DNA of 64,000 nucleotides from Lanius collurio (Eukaryota; Chordata; Aves; Passeriformes; Laniidae): positions 404,431 to 468,430 of the forward strand of contig JACBWW010000098.1 of NCBI GenBank assembly GCA_020086605.1, read 5' to 3'. Positions 1 to 64,000 of this stretch are shown here, in pieces. A model generated the notes under the pieces. That model made no database searches. It had not been told where the DNA came from and saw only the letters and a program-made list of their open reading frames with translations. The position numbers were made by a program, and so were the translations under genes. Position 1 is the first letter of the stretch. Each line of letters opens with the position of its first letter.

Positions 1-1298
1 GCCCCTCCGTGCCCCTCTGCCCCGGGCAGCGATTGCAGGCACAGCCCGGAGCGGGGCCGCTCCCTTCGGAAGCGCTGATGAACAGCTCGTTTAGAGAGAG
101 CTTTATTTTCTCTAGCTGAGTCCCTCTTTCTTTGTTTCTTCTGTTAATCAAATGCATATTTAGGCTGTTTAGCTGTTTGTACTGGAGGTAACTTCCCACA
201 TCGCCTTTTAATAGCTGATTGTGACACTGTAAGAGTGCTGCTTTTTTCAGGTGTGGATGGAGCAATGTGGAATCATTTTGTGCTGAGCTGTGGAAAGCTT
301 CATGCTAAAGCAATACAAGAATTTTTAAAAAACCCCAAACTTAAAAAATACTAGCTGAAATTATTGTCCTGATTTTCTTGATCAAGAATAGTTATTTGGA
401 ACCAAAGGCTTGGAAATACTGGAGATTATGCCTGCCAGAGCCATGGCACTGACATTAATAACTATAAATTTCACAGACAGGAAAGTATTTGCAAGTTGCC
501 AAAAGTGCTCACAGACGAAGTTTCTGACTGATCCTCTTGAGTGTTTTGCAGTAGCTCCCACATTCCATTAGTATAAATGACTTGGAATTACATAACCCTT
601 TATTACAAAATACGGGGTAAAAATTTAACTCTGAGACACTGGCTGCTTCAGTGTGCTAGTTGTCCTGATGCTCCAGGGGAAAGATTTATTTATTGTATTC
701 AGTGGAAAGATCTGCCTGGCTTATTCATTTTGCTGTTCTTCAGTTATAAATTGGAATAACTCTATTGCTACAAATGGAAAAATTCCAAACCCAAACAAAC
801 CCAGAGCATGATTTGTACTGCAGAGAGCTTTTGTCAACTGCATTTCCGTGGAAGTTGAAGTGGGATTGAAGGTTTTCTCAAATCTCATGGACATGCTGTG
901 TTAATGTAACTTTAGCAGACCCTTAATTCAAACTCTGTGCTGTTCCCTCACTAAAATCCATTACTTCTGAGCCTCACTCAAGGGATTATGGATTTGGGTG
1001 GAAATACAAGCCTTGGCACAAACTTTAAAGCAGGCAGGCTGGCCCCAGTGTATGTATCTAGGTATCCAACAAAAATCCTGCTTTGACAGTTGCAGAATTC
1101 CCGTTTCTGGGGTTTTTCTACTGCAGAAATGAACAGGATCTGATGTAAAAATTTCCTTGGTCTCCAGTGGAATTTGAAGGAGCGTTGTGGTTTTTCAGCT
1201 GTTCCTGAGTACAATACACCATTGGGCCTGGTTGTTTAACCTCTGAGGGGAGATTTACTGTGGTGGAGTTGGTATTCCCATCTCCTTTAACACTTCCA

Positions 1299-1390
1299 TG
1301 GAATCATAGAACAGTTTGAGTTGGAAAGGTCTTTACAGATCATCTGATTCCACCTCATGCCATGGACAGGGAACCTTCCACAGACCATGG
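1299..1390 (-). repeat. CR1 LINE 3'-end fragment
   Basis: Reading forward, 'ggaatcatagaacagtttga' followed by 'gttggaaaggtctttacag', 'atcatctgattccacctcat' and 'gccatggacaggga' is the reverse complement of the CR1 3' terminus. The element is therefore on the minus strand, 5'-truncated to about 90 bases. It is diverged and has no coding capacity. Confidence 0.85.
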
Positions 1391-1435
1391 CTCTTGTCCT
1401 TGATTGCAAAAACTGTGTCTATTTTCTCAATTTAG

Positions 1436-1515
1436 TCTCTAGCTGTGTGTTATTTAGAGCAGCTATTTGCTGTTTGGAGTAGCTACCTGCTCTTTAGAGT
1501 AGCTGTTTGCTGCTT
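1436..1515. repeat. 20-base tandem repeat, four copies
   Basis: Four adjacent 20-base units start at 1436, 1456, 1476 and 1496. The last three share the pattern agNNtagct..ttgctNttt (for example 'agagtagctgtttgctgctt'). The first copy is more diverged but keeps the 'tagctgtg' core and the 'ttt' ending. It lies 46 bases after the CR1 remnant, inside intron 1. Confidence 0.8.
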
Positions 1516-4500
1516 CAGGTACCGCTGTGTGCCCTTTGCTGTTGGGGTTCTGAAGGAAGAACACCTGAGTGTTCTCAGCAGCCTTCTGCTGCAGCCTGTG
1601 TGTGTCACAGGGATCATTCCTGTGCTGGGCAGACAATGGGGGGGTTCTGCCCATGTGCAGAAAACACGCAAGGAACTGCACGTGTGTGAAAGAAATCTTG
1701 GCTCTGAGAGGTCCCTGGCAAAATGAAAAAAGGAATCCAAGCTGTTTCCTGTGATCCCCTCCTCATCCAGCCAGGCAGGGGGACTGTTCTTAACCCGTTG
1801 CACTGAAGTGAAGCTCCTGCTCTGGAGAGGCTGCTGTTTGTTCCTTTGACAGTAGTTTGAGTAGCTGCAGTTACTGCCACTTAAGCAGGATTCCAAGTCC
1901 AGATTTGCACTCGGAGTGGGGAAGACACAGGGCCCCGATGGGATGGAAACGGGCAGGGAGCCTGAGCCTCAGGATCTGCTCCTTTCCCTGGGGAAGTGAG
2001 CCCTGGAGCAGAGCTCCCCACAGCACTCACAGAGCTGCAGAATGCTCCAGCTGCTCTCAGAGGAGCAAACACAGGCCTGAAGTAGGGAATGGTGACACTG
2101 AGTGTCTGCAGAAAGAGATTCAAAACCATCTCTGCTCTCCTTTGACCCAGCGAGTGATTCCCTGTGTTTCTTTCTAGGATCACAGGCCTGCATCCAGAGT
2201 GAGATGTGCATTTTGTTGGGATGGCAGGAGGATGTGGAGGGATATTAGCATGAGGGCTGAGGGATGCCAGCAAAGCAGGGTGGAGAAATGTGTGCATTTT
2301 TGTGTCTTTTTTCTTGCTGCCTGAAGGAACGTAATTAACTCCCAAGTCTGCCAAGGGCAGGCAATTGCAGTGAGCTGAGCTCATGTGTGAAATCCCTGCC
2401 AGTCAGGACCTGTGGATGTGTTTTTTACCCAGTGATGCACTCAGATAACCATTCCTTAGTAAAAGGAATGGGCAGGAGCTTCCTTGCAGCCAGGGCTGAG
2501 TGTGTGCCTGCAGCACTGTGCTTTATCTGCTGACTGATGTAAATTAAGTCCTTGTTTATTAGTTGGCTTTTTGCATACCCCCTGCCAGCCAGGAGGAGAA
2601 GGATGTTCTTGGACTGAGACTGGTCTCAGAGGCTTGTCCTGCTCTGAACTGAGCCTCTGTGGACCCTGTGACCTCCAGTGTTTGGCAGTGTCCGTGGTGA
2701 GCTGTCTCATGTGAAGTGTGGCACGCGATAACAGCGTTTCCTCAAAGAATTGCATCACCTCTCAGATGTCTTTGTGCTATGGAGGGCTTTCAGAATTGCT
2801 CCTGAAGTATTTGGAAAGACAAAGGACACTTTTTGGCTCATTTGTGTTATTTTTGAAGAGCTTAATAAAGAGATGCTGCACAGCTTCTTAGGTAAATGTC
2901 ATCTCTGAGAGCTGTGAGACTTCCTGGAGTTAGTCCAAAGCCATGAAAGCTTAAGGAGATTTTTTGATCAACATCAGCCTCCGAACCAAGTGTCTTTATG
3001 TCCCTCTGAGCTGCAGAGCACATAATACACGTGAGGCCTTGGTGTAAGAGTGTGGCCTTGGTTCTGTGCCTCTCCTAGTTTGTGAACTGAATAAACCCCT
3101 GGGTATTCTGAGAAGGTGCAAGAGCAGAAATGGAAAAGCAGAGTCTAAAAAGTGCAAAAAAGACCAAGTCTAGGGAGGTTTGAGTTGCTGCAGCTCTGGG
3201 TTCTGGAACATCTTGTTGCAGTGAGGAGGAGGAAGGCACCTGCTGAAGGCAGGGCTTGGCCAGAGCGTGGCTGGAGCCACTGCAGTGCCTCTGTCTGCAC
3301 TTGGGTTCCCTTTGGATGTGCAGGATGCCAGTGGAGCTGACCACAGAACGGATCACTCTCTTGTTAAAGAGAACAGTTTACTTAGGTTTAATTTCCATTT
3401 ATTGGGCCCTTCTCCAGAAGAGATTTTGGCATCCTCACGATGAGCCTTTTCTTAATTTGCAAGTTTATAGCATCAACCATTCAGCTGCAAAGCGCTGGCT
3501 CGCTGATCCTCTTGTTTCTTTTGGGAATATGAAGAGAGAACTATTTGAAAATTGGCTTTTCTTATCTTACAGTTAGACTCTAGAAATGCTTGTCCTACTC
3601 AGAGTTCTTGGCCTGCCTCACTGTACAGGGAAGTCTCTTGCAGTGTGGCTGCAGAATGACACAGCTCGGGGGGTGGGCACCGTGAGCCAATGCTGGGTTT
3701 GTAGGTGCTGTACTGGCTGCAGAAAGGTTGGTGGCATTGGGTTTGTCCATTGCTAAGTGAAGTGTGTTTCAGAAAATGCATGTTATGTACAAGGAGCACT
3801 TTTTGAAGTGCAGAGCGGGGCGTTTCTGACCCGACACCAGAGGGAGAAACGAGCCCCAGGCAGGCGGAGCTGTCCGGCTCAGGTGGGAGCTGCTGTGCGG
3901 GAGGGAACGATGTGTGGTCAGCAAAAGTGTGAACATCCATCTGTTAGAGCTGTTACAGCTCGCTCTGGTAGAGATGGGGGAAAACTGGACTGCAGACTAT
4001 TCCAATAATCCTACTCCAGTGCCTTGGGAACTGAGCAGAAACCATCCTCCCTTTACGGATAAAGGGGGTTGGGGTTTATGATTGTAGCAGTGGTAGGAAG
4101 CTTCCTTAAAAGAGGCCTTTAACTTCTGCTGTTCCTGAACTTGAGGTGTGTTAATGGATACCTGGGAAGATCTCATGGAAAAAGAGCTGTAACTGGTGGT
4201 GTTCCAGAGGGCAGGAAGATGGGACTCCTGGTGGGACAGCACAGTGAGGATGGGGAAGGGGAGGAGGTGCAGCAGCAGCTGAATTTGTACTTGTGTGAAG
4301 ACCTAAAAAGCACTGCTCACCTGCAGAAACTGCCCAAGCCACTTCAGAGCAGCAGAACGAGAGCTGGAAAAGCAAATGTTTCCCAGGATGTGCTGTGGGC
4401 TCATTGACTGGCACATCTCTGGTGGGAATTGAGCCCCTGGGTTTTGAGCTTTGTTCTGGCACTCTTTTCAGAAATGCAGGACTCCAGAGCCACGGGCAGT

Positions 4501-6639
4501 GTCAGGGTTTGGTGTGACAACCTGCACACCTGATGTGGCTGGGTGTCCTTCCCAGCTGCCAGAGTCATTTGAGGGGATGATCAGCTTTTGCTCAGAGGGG
4601 AAGGAACAACCCAAGGCTAACGGAGCTCCCAGGGCAGGGTCCTGCTGCCAGAGCTTTCCCTTAATGTGGAGAGAGTGGTGTGGTCACTTTACCTGATGGC
4701 TGGGAGGAGGTTGGGCTGGGGCTGCTGGTCCAAGCTCCACATGTCTGCTACCAGAAGGGTGAGGAGATATGGGAACCCTCACTGAGGTGTTTTTTGGGAG
4801 GTGGACAGGTGGTCTAAAGTGACATTTGTTTCATTGAAGCAAGGACTAATTGGTTTATGATTAACAAATCCTTGGCTTTCCACGTCTTCTGGAGACTGAT
4901 GAGACCCTTGCTATAAAGTCAAGTGTTTCTTTTATGTCTCACATAAAGACAACCAATACTTATTTTCCAGGCCCATTCTAGGAAATTATTTGGGCTATTT
5001 GGCATTGCTGAGGCTGGAGTGCCTGTGGTGTTCAAGGTCTCAGAGTTATCCCATATTTCCAAGGGGAATTTGCACCTGGGGCTGAGGTTTGTGTCTCTCT
5101 ATCAATTTACAGTTTGGATGGGGCAGGAGTTCATTTTCCTGTCTGAGAGCAAGTCCTGATGTACCTCACCCCTCATCTCTTAAACCACCATCTGTGGTCT
5201 AATTGGTTTGCCAAGACCTTTGCTTCTGGTGCTCCTTTAGCCCTCTTTGCCACATGTTTGTGTGGAGAACAAGCCATGGTTTCATGTCCTGGCCTGATGA
5301 AAGAGAGCCGAGAAATGATTCAGCACTCGGAGCATTTGTTCATGATCAGCACGCCTGCTCTGCCATCTGTGCCACCCCAAGCAGGGTGTCTGCAAGGCCA
5401 TCCTCAAGATGATGCTTCTGGGATCTTTGTGCAGCAGGAGCTGGCAGGGTCACAGTTTTTGCACAGGGCCTGGATGCTTTTGTACCTGAGCAAAGCTCCT
5501 CAGTGCATGGACAGGTTGGGGTCGTGCAGAGTAAGAACAGCTCTGAGAATGGTGGAGCAGGAGGGAAAGGCCAAGGCCCTTCCTGAATGGCTGTGAATGC
5601 AAAGCAGATGTAGGGAGAGGGGGCAGGAAGTGTCTGTGACCCACACCATGAACTCTGCAGGCGTCTCGTGCTGCTGCAAGGGCTGCACCCCAGTGTGGCT
5701 GCACCAGGCTGGGGGAGCCTGCTCTGCCTCTGCACTGGCACTGCCAAGCTGAGGTAGAACAGAACAGCTCAGATGCCTTTTCTTCCTGTGGAGTGAAAAA
5801 CCATCTCCAATGTTCATCTTTTCTTCCTCAGGCTGCAGATCAATGATTTTCTGTTAAAGCTGCAATGGTTATTTCCCCTATAAATATTTCTAATTGTACT
5901 CAATGAATTAAATAAGTGATGACACATTTATTTTCCAACTCTAGGAAGGGATTTTTTTCCAATATTAATATTCCAGTGTTCATAGAAGTGTTTATGCCAG
6001 AAGGGGCATTTTGTGCTGAAAGATTCTGATTAACCTAATTTTTTCCTCGTTCTTACAACATAAAGAAGAATAATCCAATCCCATTATAGCCTGTGGTTTA
6101 TTCTCCTGAGGAGCAAAATTAGTTTGTTTTGTCTTTAACTGAGGTGTGAAAGAATTAACCAGAGAGGCTGAGATGTGGACTAAGGTGTTTTACTTTTCAT
6201 AGTCTCTGGCCCAGTGGAAACACTGGAGAATTTCAATAATCTGTTCCTCCAACTGCATGCAATTCTCAGAATACATTTGAGCTAAAAGCTCTGTGTAATG
6301 GTTTGGAAGTGAGTGGGTGGAATTAATCTGAACCAGTGTGCAGAGAGACAGCTCTTCTGTCCCATCAGGTTTATTTGGTTAAGGCTGTGTTAAGGTCCAG
6401 CCTAACTGCCATAAGCTACTGCCAAGGGGAGCCTCAAACACTTGCATGGAGTGGGAATTGTTCTTGCTTTTTAAAGTTAAGTGGGAAATGTCAATTACAG
6501 TTTGGTCTCTCTTTGAAGGAAGAGTGTGGGCAGTGAGTGTTGGACAGAATAGAAGTGAATGCCTCGCTGAGCAATGTGTGACAGAACACATGGCTGGGGA
6601 AACTTAAACTGATGTGTCCTGTAATGGTTGTGTCCCTAG

Positions 6640-58635
<51,996 letters not shown>

Positions 58636-58938
58636 GTACCAGTGCCTCCAAACCCTTCCTTCCACAGGGAACAGCAAAGCCCTCTGCCTGCCTTTGCCTC
58701 TGGGGCTGAAGGCAGACACTGACAGCTTAGAAACAAACTCTCAGTCACATCTGTCAGCTTTGTTTGCAAACAGTTGGTGGGGTTTGGCTGATGTGGTTTC
58801 AAGCCTGAACTGTCCAGGTGCAGGGACAGAAACACCCCTGGAAGAGCCCAGCACAGTCTGCTCTTAGAGCACAGAGCTGCTCTCCACCAGTTACAGGGGA
58901 AATTGTAATGAGTAGTAAGGGATATTCCTGCATGTTTT

Positions 58939-59010
58939 GACAGGACCCGAGGGAACGGCTGGAGCAGTGCCAGGGGAGGTTTAGGTTGGATATCAGGATA
59001 TTCTGTGATT
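58939..59010 (+). repeat. CR1 LINE fragment, internal piece joined to tail
   Basis: 'gacaggacccgagggaacgg', 'gtgccaggggaggtttaggt' and 'tggatatcagga' are CR1 internal sequence, followed at once by 'tattctgtgatttt', which resembles the CR1 terminal repeat. The sequence normally between them is missing. Confidence 0.75.
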
Positions 59011-62000
59011 TTCATTCGTTAAATTCCCCTCGTGGTGGAAAATGTCACTTAGATTAATGTCTTATGCAGTCAGTCACACACCCCTGACATGAATCAACAA
59101 AGAGCTTGGAGCTGTTTCAGGAATATATTTGTCCCAAAGTGTAAGTAACTGCAACACTGTGGAGGCTTCAAGAAACTCAACTGCACATGAAACAACAATG
59201 TAATTTTCTGGTGGAGAATCATAGGCCTGTAGCATTTGGTTCCCTGTGGGCATTTTTATTGAATATAGGACCTTTTTGTGAATTAAAAGGTTTCATATTT
59301 TATTCTTTCCCAGGGAAGATTTGCTAAAATGTCTTCACTGATTCTGATTTCTGGGAGAAAAGTCGGGAACATGGAGATTACTGGTGCCGGGCAATTCTCC
59401 CTCAGAAACCAGAGCCTGAAGAATGCCTATTCTGTGAATCAGTTTTTTGACTCAACGAGTTAAAATTATTTACATGAAGGTGCCACTTCCATTTATGCTG
59501 GGGAGAATCCAGAGCAGTGCAACCCTCACAGTTTGCAGCAGTTTCTCCTGGTGCAGCTGACAGAGGCTGCAGCCTTTGCAGTGACACATCCTTGGAGTCA
59601 CCCTGCGGTCCTGGAGCACGAGCACCAGCAGAATCAGCCCACACAGGTGTGATCTGACCCAGCCTTGGAGCCAGTCAAGCCCTTTATGATTGATTTGTGC
59701 TGTAAAGGCACAATCTAATTTAGTGTGAAAGAGGAGCTGGCTGAAAATGCACCCAGGCTTTGAGCTGCTAAAATACTGTCTCCTCTCCAGGTGACTCCTT
59801 TGTTTGGGCACTTCCCTGGGTAGATATGAAGCACTTCCAGGCCCTTCTGCAGGGTTTTCCTCTGTGTCAACAAAATGTGAGCTTGAGTGTTTGGCTTCTG
59901 TGAATTATGGTGTGCTAGGGAGCATCAGATCCCCTGCTGCTGAGGTTTAAGGGAGCAGTTTGTGTTTGTCCCTTCACAGCAGTGACACAGCTCCCAGGTG
60001 ATGGCCCCTCAACAGCACAGGCAGTCTGAGAACTTGCTGTAAAAAACACCAAAATGGCTTTCATTGGTTCACACAGCTGAAATAGCTGGATTAGTTCGGG
60101 TTTTCCCCTTTCCTGTTCAGTAAAGGTGTGTGGGTTTTGTTTCCCTACTTCAGATTCAGACTGAGGAGAAGCATCCTCAGTTCAGCTGCACGATTTCTGA
60201 GTCATCTCCCATCTTGATACAGACATTCCCATGATTTGGATGCCAATTTTAGTCTGCTCTACTTCACTTTCTCCTAGAAAGGGATTTTACTGGGCATGAG
60301 GAAGGTCAGCTTTGCAAAAGCAGAGGCTTCATTTCAAGGGACCAAGAAGGGATGAGGCAATATTGCTGTTAGCTGAACTGCCAAAAACTACAGCTGTGCC
60401 TTGGGAGCCAAATTAAGCAAAAGGAAAAGCAAAAGGTTGCAAAAATAGTTGCAAAATTTGCACCTCACAGAATAAGGAGACTCTCAGCTCCACTAGATCC
60501 CTGCCACATCCCTTTGTTCTCCTCTGTGCCACTGCTCCTCTAAGAGAAATTTAAATGCATGTCCAACCTTAGGATACAAAGGCTGCCTGACTCAGGCGGC
60601 TTCAGGGCTCGTGGTTTCTCCCAGGTCAACAAACATCAAATATTATCTCATAAAATATGTTCCTGCTTTGGTGGGCTTGGAAACCCAGGGGGGATGGTCA
60701 GTGCTGAGCTGATGGGAATGGCAGCACAGAAACATCTGGTGGTGCTGGCTGCAGCTGTCAGTGCCCTCCGAGCAGAGTCCTGGGCAAGCTGCCAGCCATG
60801 GGCATGCCCTGAGAGCAAGAGAAGCAGGGGTTAGCAGAGCATCCCACAGCAACCAGCAGCCTCAAAGGGAGCCACCAGATCAAACATGGAGCCTTCTCAG
60901 GCTGGACAAATACTGAAACCCTTGCAGGCAACGTGAATGGCTAATAAAGAGGAGCTCGAATTTGCACACAGGAGCCTTTGACCCCATGATATTCCTGACA
61001 GCTGCAAGGAAGAGCTGTTTTGAGAGCAGTTTGTGCCTCCTTCTTTCTCCTCTCTTTCCTGAAGAAAGGGAAGCAGATTTCAGACCCAGTGCTGTTGAAT
61101 GGGCTCCTTAATTCACCCACTGATCGAGAGAAAAAAGTGAAGCCAGATGAAAAATAACTGAAAGGCATCTCTGTTTGCTTTGGAGCCTGGAAAGGAGTTG
61201 GACTGAATCCCAGAGTTACATCATTTTCATATATAAGCAATCCCTTGCTATAATCAGTGACTTTATCCCCCGCCAGTGCATGAGCTGAGCTGTTCTGAAG
61301 ATTCTTTGCATAGAACAAAACACGGGTTCCTCCTCAAGCCCTGCGCTGAGTAATTGCTGCTGTTTATCTGCTGCAGCCCACGCAGCTTCCAGGGACCCAT
61401 GAAATTGTGAGGAAAGATGTCCCCTGCCCCAAGGGTCACAGCAGGCTGGGACCAGACACTGCTGCAAGGGCAGTGACTAACGCAGTTCATACACGTGGCA
61501 GAGTTATTGTGGGCCTGAGGATTCCTGTCCTCCCCTGCTCCCTGTGACCTCAGACAGTCCCTTGTCTTTGCCTCTTGCCTGTTCATGCCCCAGGCCCTTT
61601 AATGAAGGTGGGGATGCCCTGTCCCGGGGCTGTTCCCTCCCTGCAGGTACAGCCCTCGCTGGGCAGGGAGCATGGGATCCAGGGCTGGATAGGTTTGGAA
61701 GCAGAGCCTCTCCAAGGAGAACGGCCCCAAGGGAAGGGATCTCTGCCCACAGCATGACCACAGCCTGCTGCAAAGCTCCGGTGTCCCCAGCAGCAGCAGG
61801 ACACTGTCATTGCTCCTGCAGCCCCTGCCAGCCCCTGGCTGCCCCAGCAGGAGCAAACCAGGGGGCAAACCTTGGTCTGCTGTGCAGGGGGCTTTTAACA
61901 ACTCATCTCCGAGCCCAGAACAAAAGGAAAAGACAGGGATGCTCAGGACCTGTTTTGAAGTGCACCCAGAGAGCCTGAGATGCACAAAAAGATGATGAAA

Positions 62001-63513
62001 TTCTGTTTTTTGGAGTCAGACCTGGGGATAGAAGGTCTGAGGTTACCAACAGACACAGATGGTTCCAATAAGGCAAGGAAGTGAGATCACATGGGATTCC
62101 TGTGGTCTTCTCACATTTTCAAGAGACTAGGTTTGCATTCTTGACAGCATTAATGAGGTTATTTTTACATTGGAAACATCATCAGAGAGAGGTAATGTAA
62201 AAATATATACATTTTTTAGAGAACTTGATCGCTTTTGTAATGCAGTACAGGAATGCTTATTTGTGCAAATTGCTCACAGGACCCAAACAATTCGTGTTTG
62301 TCTGGAGTGCCAGTTGCACTTCCTTGATAAATGTTGTTCTGTCGGGAATTTATGAGATTATCAAAATGTGTCTCAAGCTTGGACTTGGCCAGGAACCCTT
62401 CAATCAGGGAGCAAACTCTGTTTTAAATTGTTCTTGCATTGCATTAGTTGTGGTTTTGTTTTGTGCTTGAATAGGTAAATATAGATCTAGAAGGGTACAA
62501 ATAGAGGAAAAAGTAACAAAGGCATGTGTAATTAGGTGTAAAGATGTATCCTACCTGAATTAATGAAGATTGAGGGAGAGGAGCTTTTTTTTGGAAGTTT
62601 ACTGGTGGAATCACACCACGGTGGGTCCCAGTACCAGGGCTCTGGTACAGATTGTGGTTGGTTGTGATGAGAACATGAGGCCACCAAATACATGAAAATG
62701 TCCCCATTAAAGTAATGACAATTGTTCTTTTCTCTAGGAAGGGAAAATGTGTGTGCAAATACTGACATAAAAATTGGTCTTTATATAAACAGAGCAGTCA
62801 GAGTATGAAATCAGACATTTACAGCCAAACTTTCTGAACCTTCACCATGGGAAAGTGCCATGGAGAAGGAGAGCTCTGCTAACTGCACAGTAAAATTTCC
62901 TTCTTCTCTGTCCTTTCTTATGTCTTTGAATGACCTTTAGTCTGCTGCAATAATGGGGTGTTTCAGGGAGGGATTAGCACTGGCTGCTGCACCACCTGAG
63001 GAATTTGGGTGTCTCTATTTCTGGCAAATTCAAACCCTTAGAAAATCACGTCTGCTTTCCTTGACTTTCCCTGTGTGATGGAGAATGCTTTGTGCTTGCA
63101 AAGACCAGTCTGGGAAATAACTCGTTGTCTCTCACTTCCCACACAGAGCTGAAATGCAGGGAAATTAAATCTGAGCAGGAAGGACTGGGGCAGTGCTGCC
63201 ACACACCTCGGGGTTCCCTGTGCTGGTGTCAGCCAAAACCAAACCCATCGTGCCAGGAGCTGTACAGGTGTAAATTAAACCAGGAATTCAGCCTTGTCCG
63301 AGGCAAGGGAGAAAGGAAAGTATAGGCAGCTACAGGGAGAACCACTGGGACACTGTGGTGGTACTAATTCATCTGAACTCTAAACAGGGGATCTGTAAGA
63401 GCAGCTGGAATATTCTGTTAATGTAGTTCAAATCCTCCCCTAACCACAAGGAACAGTTTTTCTTGCTGGTTCATTTTCCCATGCACAGCTCCCATGCAGC
63501 ATCCAAAGAGGAA

Positions 63514-63720
63514 ATTAGGAGGAAATTCTTCCCTGTGAGGGTGGGGAGGCCCTGGGACAGGTTTCCCAGAGCAGCTGTGGCTGCCCCTGGATCCCTGGCA
63601 GTGCCCAAGGCCAGGCTGGACAGGGCTTGGAGCAGCCTGGGACAGTGGGAGAGTCCCTGCCCATGGCAGGGGTGGCACTGGGTGGCCTTAAGGTCTTTGC
63701 AGCCCATCCCATGGCTCTGT
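63514..63720 (+). repeat. CR1 LINE 3'-end fragment
   Basis: 'attaggaggaaattcttccc', 'ctgtgagggtggggaggccc', 'cagcctgggacagtgggaga' and 'ccatggcaggggtggcactg' are plus-strand CR1 3' sequence. It ends near 'aaggtctttgcagcccatcc' with a diverged terminus. Confidence 0.9.
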
Positions 63721-64000
63721 GAAGTGAGTTCTCTGAAACCATGAAACGTGTTTTATTATTGAGTAGCCACAGTGAAGGGTGATGTATGGCCAGGTATTCG
63801 TGATAAATGAGGAACATCACAAAGCACACAAGCAAAATCTGTCACCCTGGAAAATCCCCTGGCTCCTGCTTTATTTTGAATTAGGAGCCTATTTTAGAGA
63901 TGAAGAAATTCTGATTTCAGTGTCATGAATGGCTAAATTTGGCTAAACCAGCACACCTCCTCCCAAAACAAAGAGCAGAAACCGGGAGATAGGATTGCAA

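Larger units (their letters stand above)
1..6639 (+). other. Intron 1 (3' part) with CpG-rich left edge
   Basis: No coding exon is recognisable here. The first ~100 bases are GC-rich with several CpGs (for example 'gagcggggccgctcccttcgg'), unlike the AT-richer DNA that follows. This looks like the shoulder of a CpG island, so the promoter and exon 1 are probably just upstream of base 1 (inference). The intron also holds a 20-base minisatellite (1436-1515), a CR1 remnant (1299-1390) and an AT-rich block at about 5830-6090. It ends in the exon 2 acceptor 'tgtccctag'. Confidence 0.75.
58636..64000 (+). other. Intron 17 (5' part, at least 5.4 kb)
   Basis: It begins 'gtacca' and runs off the right end. 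It holds two CR1 fragments (58939-59010 and 63514-63720) and a low-complexity A/C-rich stretch at about 60414-60464 ('aagcaaaaggaaaagcaaaa'). I searched for the expected final exon (GRCINF plus a proline-rich tail) and did not find it. Confidence 0.8.

Overview
The window is vertebrate nuclear DNA, most likely from a bird and probably a passerine. The evidence is a single large gene split into small GT-AG exons, at least a dozen 3'-truncated CR1 LINE fragments (the dominant avian retrotransposon, here with the 'cagcctgggacagtgg' type of 3' end common in songbird genomes), and the lack of mammalian Alu, L1 or B elements. There is no bacterial-style gene organisation: almost every open frame in the window is a chance frame inside intron DNA.

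The window holds one recognisable gene, ANTXR1 (TEM8, anthrax toxin receptor 1 / tumour endothelial marker 8), on the + strand. Sixteen consecutive coding exons are present from 6640 to 58635. By comparison with the human gene as I remember it (18 exons, 564 residues) they are exons 2 to 17, covering about residues 52 to 478. Reading frame and exon phases are continuous, every internal splice site is GT-AG, and no exon carries a stop or frameshift. Exon 1 (signal peptide and first MIDAS aspartate) lies upstream of base 1; the GC- and CpG-rich first ~100 bases suggest it is close. Exon 18 (proline-rich C-terminus) is not seen and should lie beyond base 64000.

Layout: 1-6639 intron 1; 6640-15197 exons 2-8 (von Willebrand A domain); 20258-28797 exons 9-12 (Ig-like domain up to the membrane); 35347-35442 exon 13 (membrane span); 43813-58635 exons 14-17 (cytoplasmic tail); 58636-64000 start of intron 17. 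Introns range from 271 bases (intron 11) to about 8.4 kb (intron 13). CR1 fragments cluster in the second half (eleven of thirteen lie after 32 kb).

Points worth a second look: a 148-base inverted repeat pair, 98% identical, inside intron 16; a CpG-rich block just before exon 9; a G-run cluster directly after the exon 2 donor; several AT-rich homeodomain-site-rich islands that look like candidate conserved regulatory elements; a 20-base minisatellite in intron 1; and a possible soluble receptor form from read-through into intron 12. I did not find a convincing new gene system; the most unusual structure is the inverted repeat.
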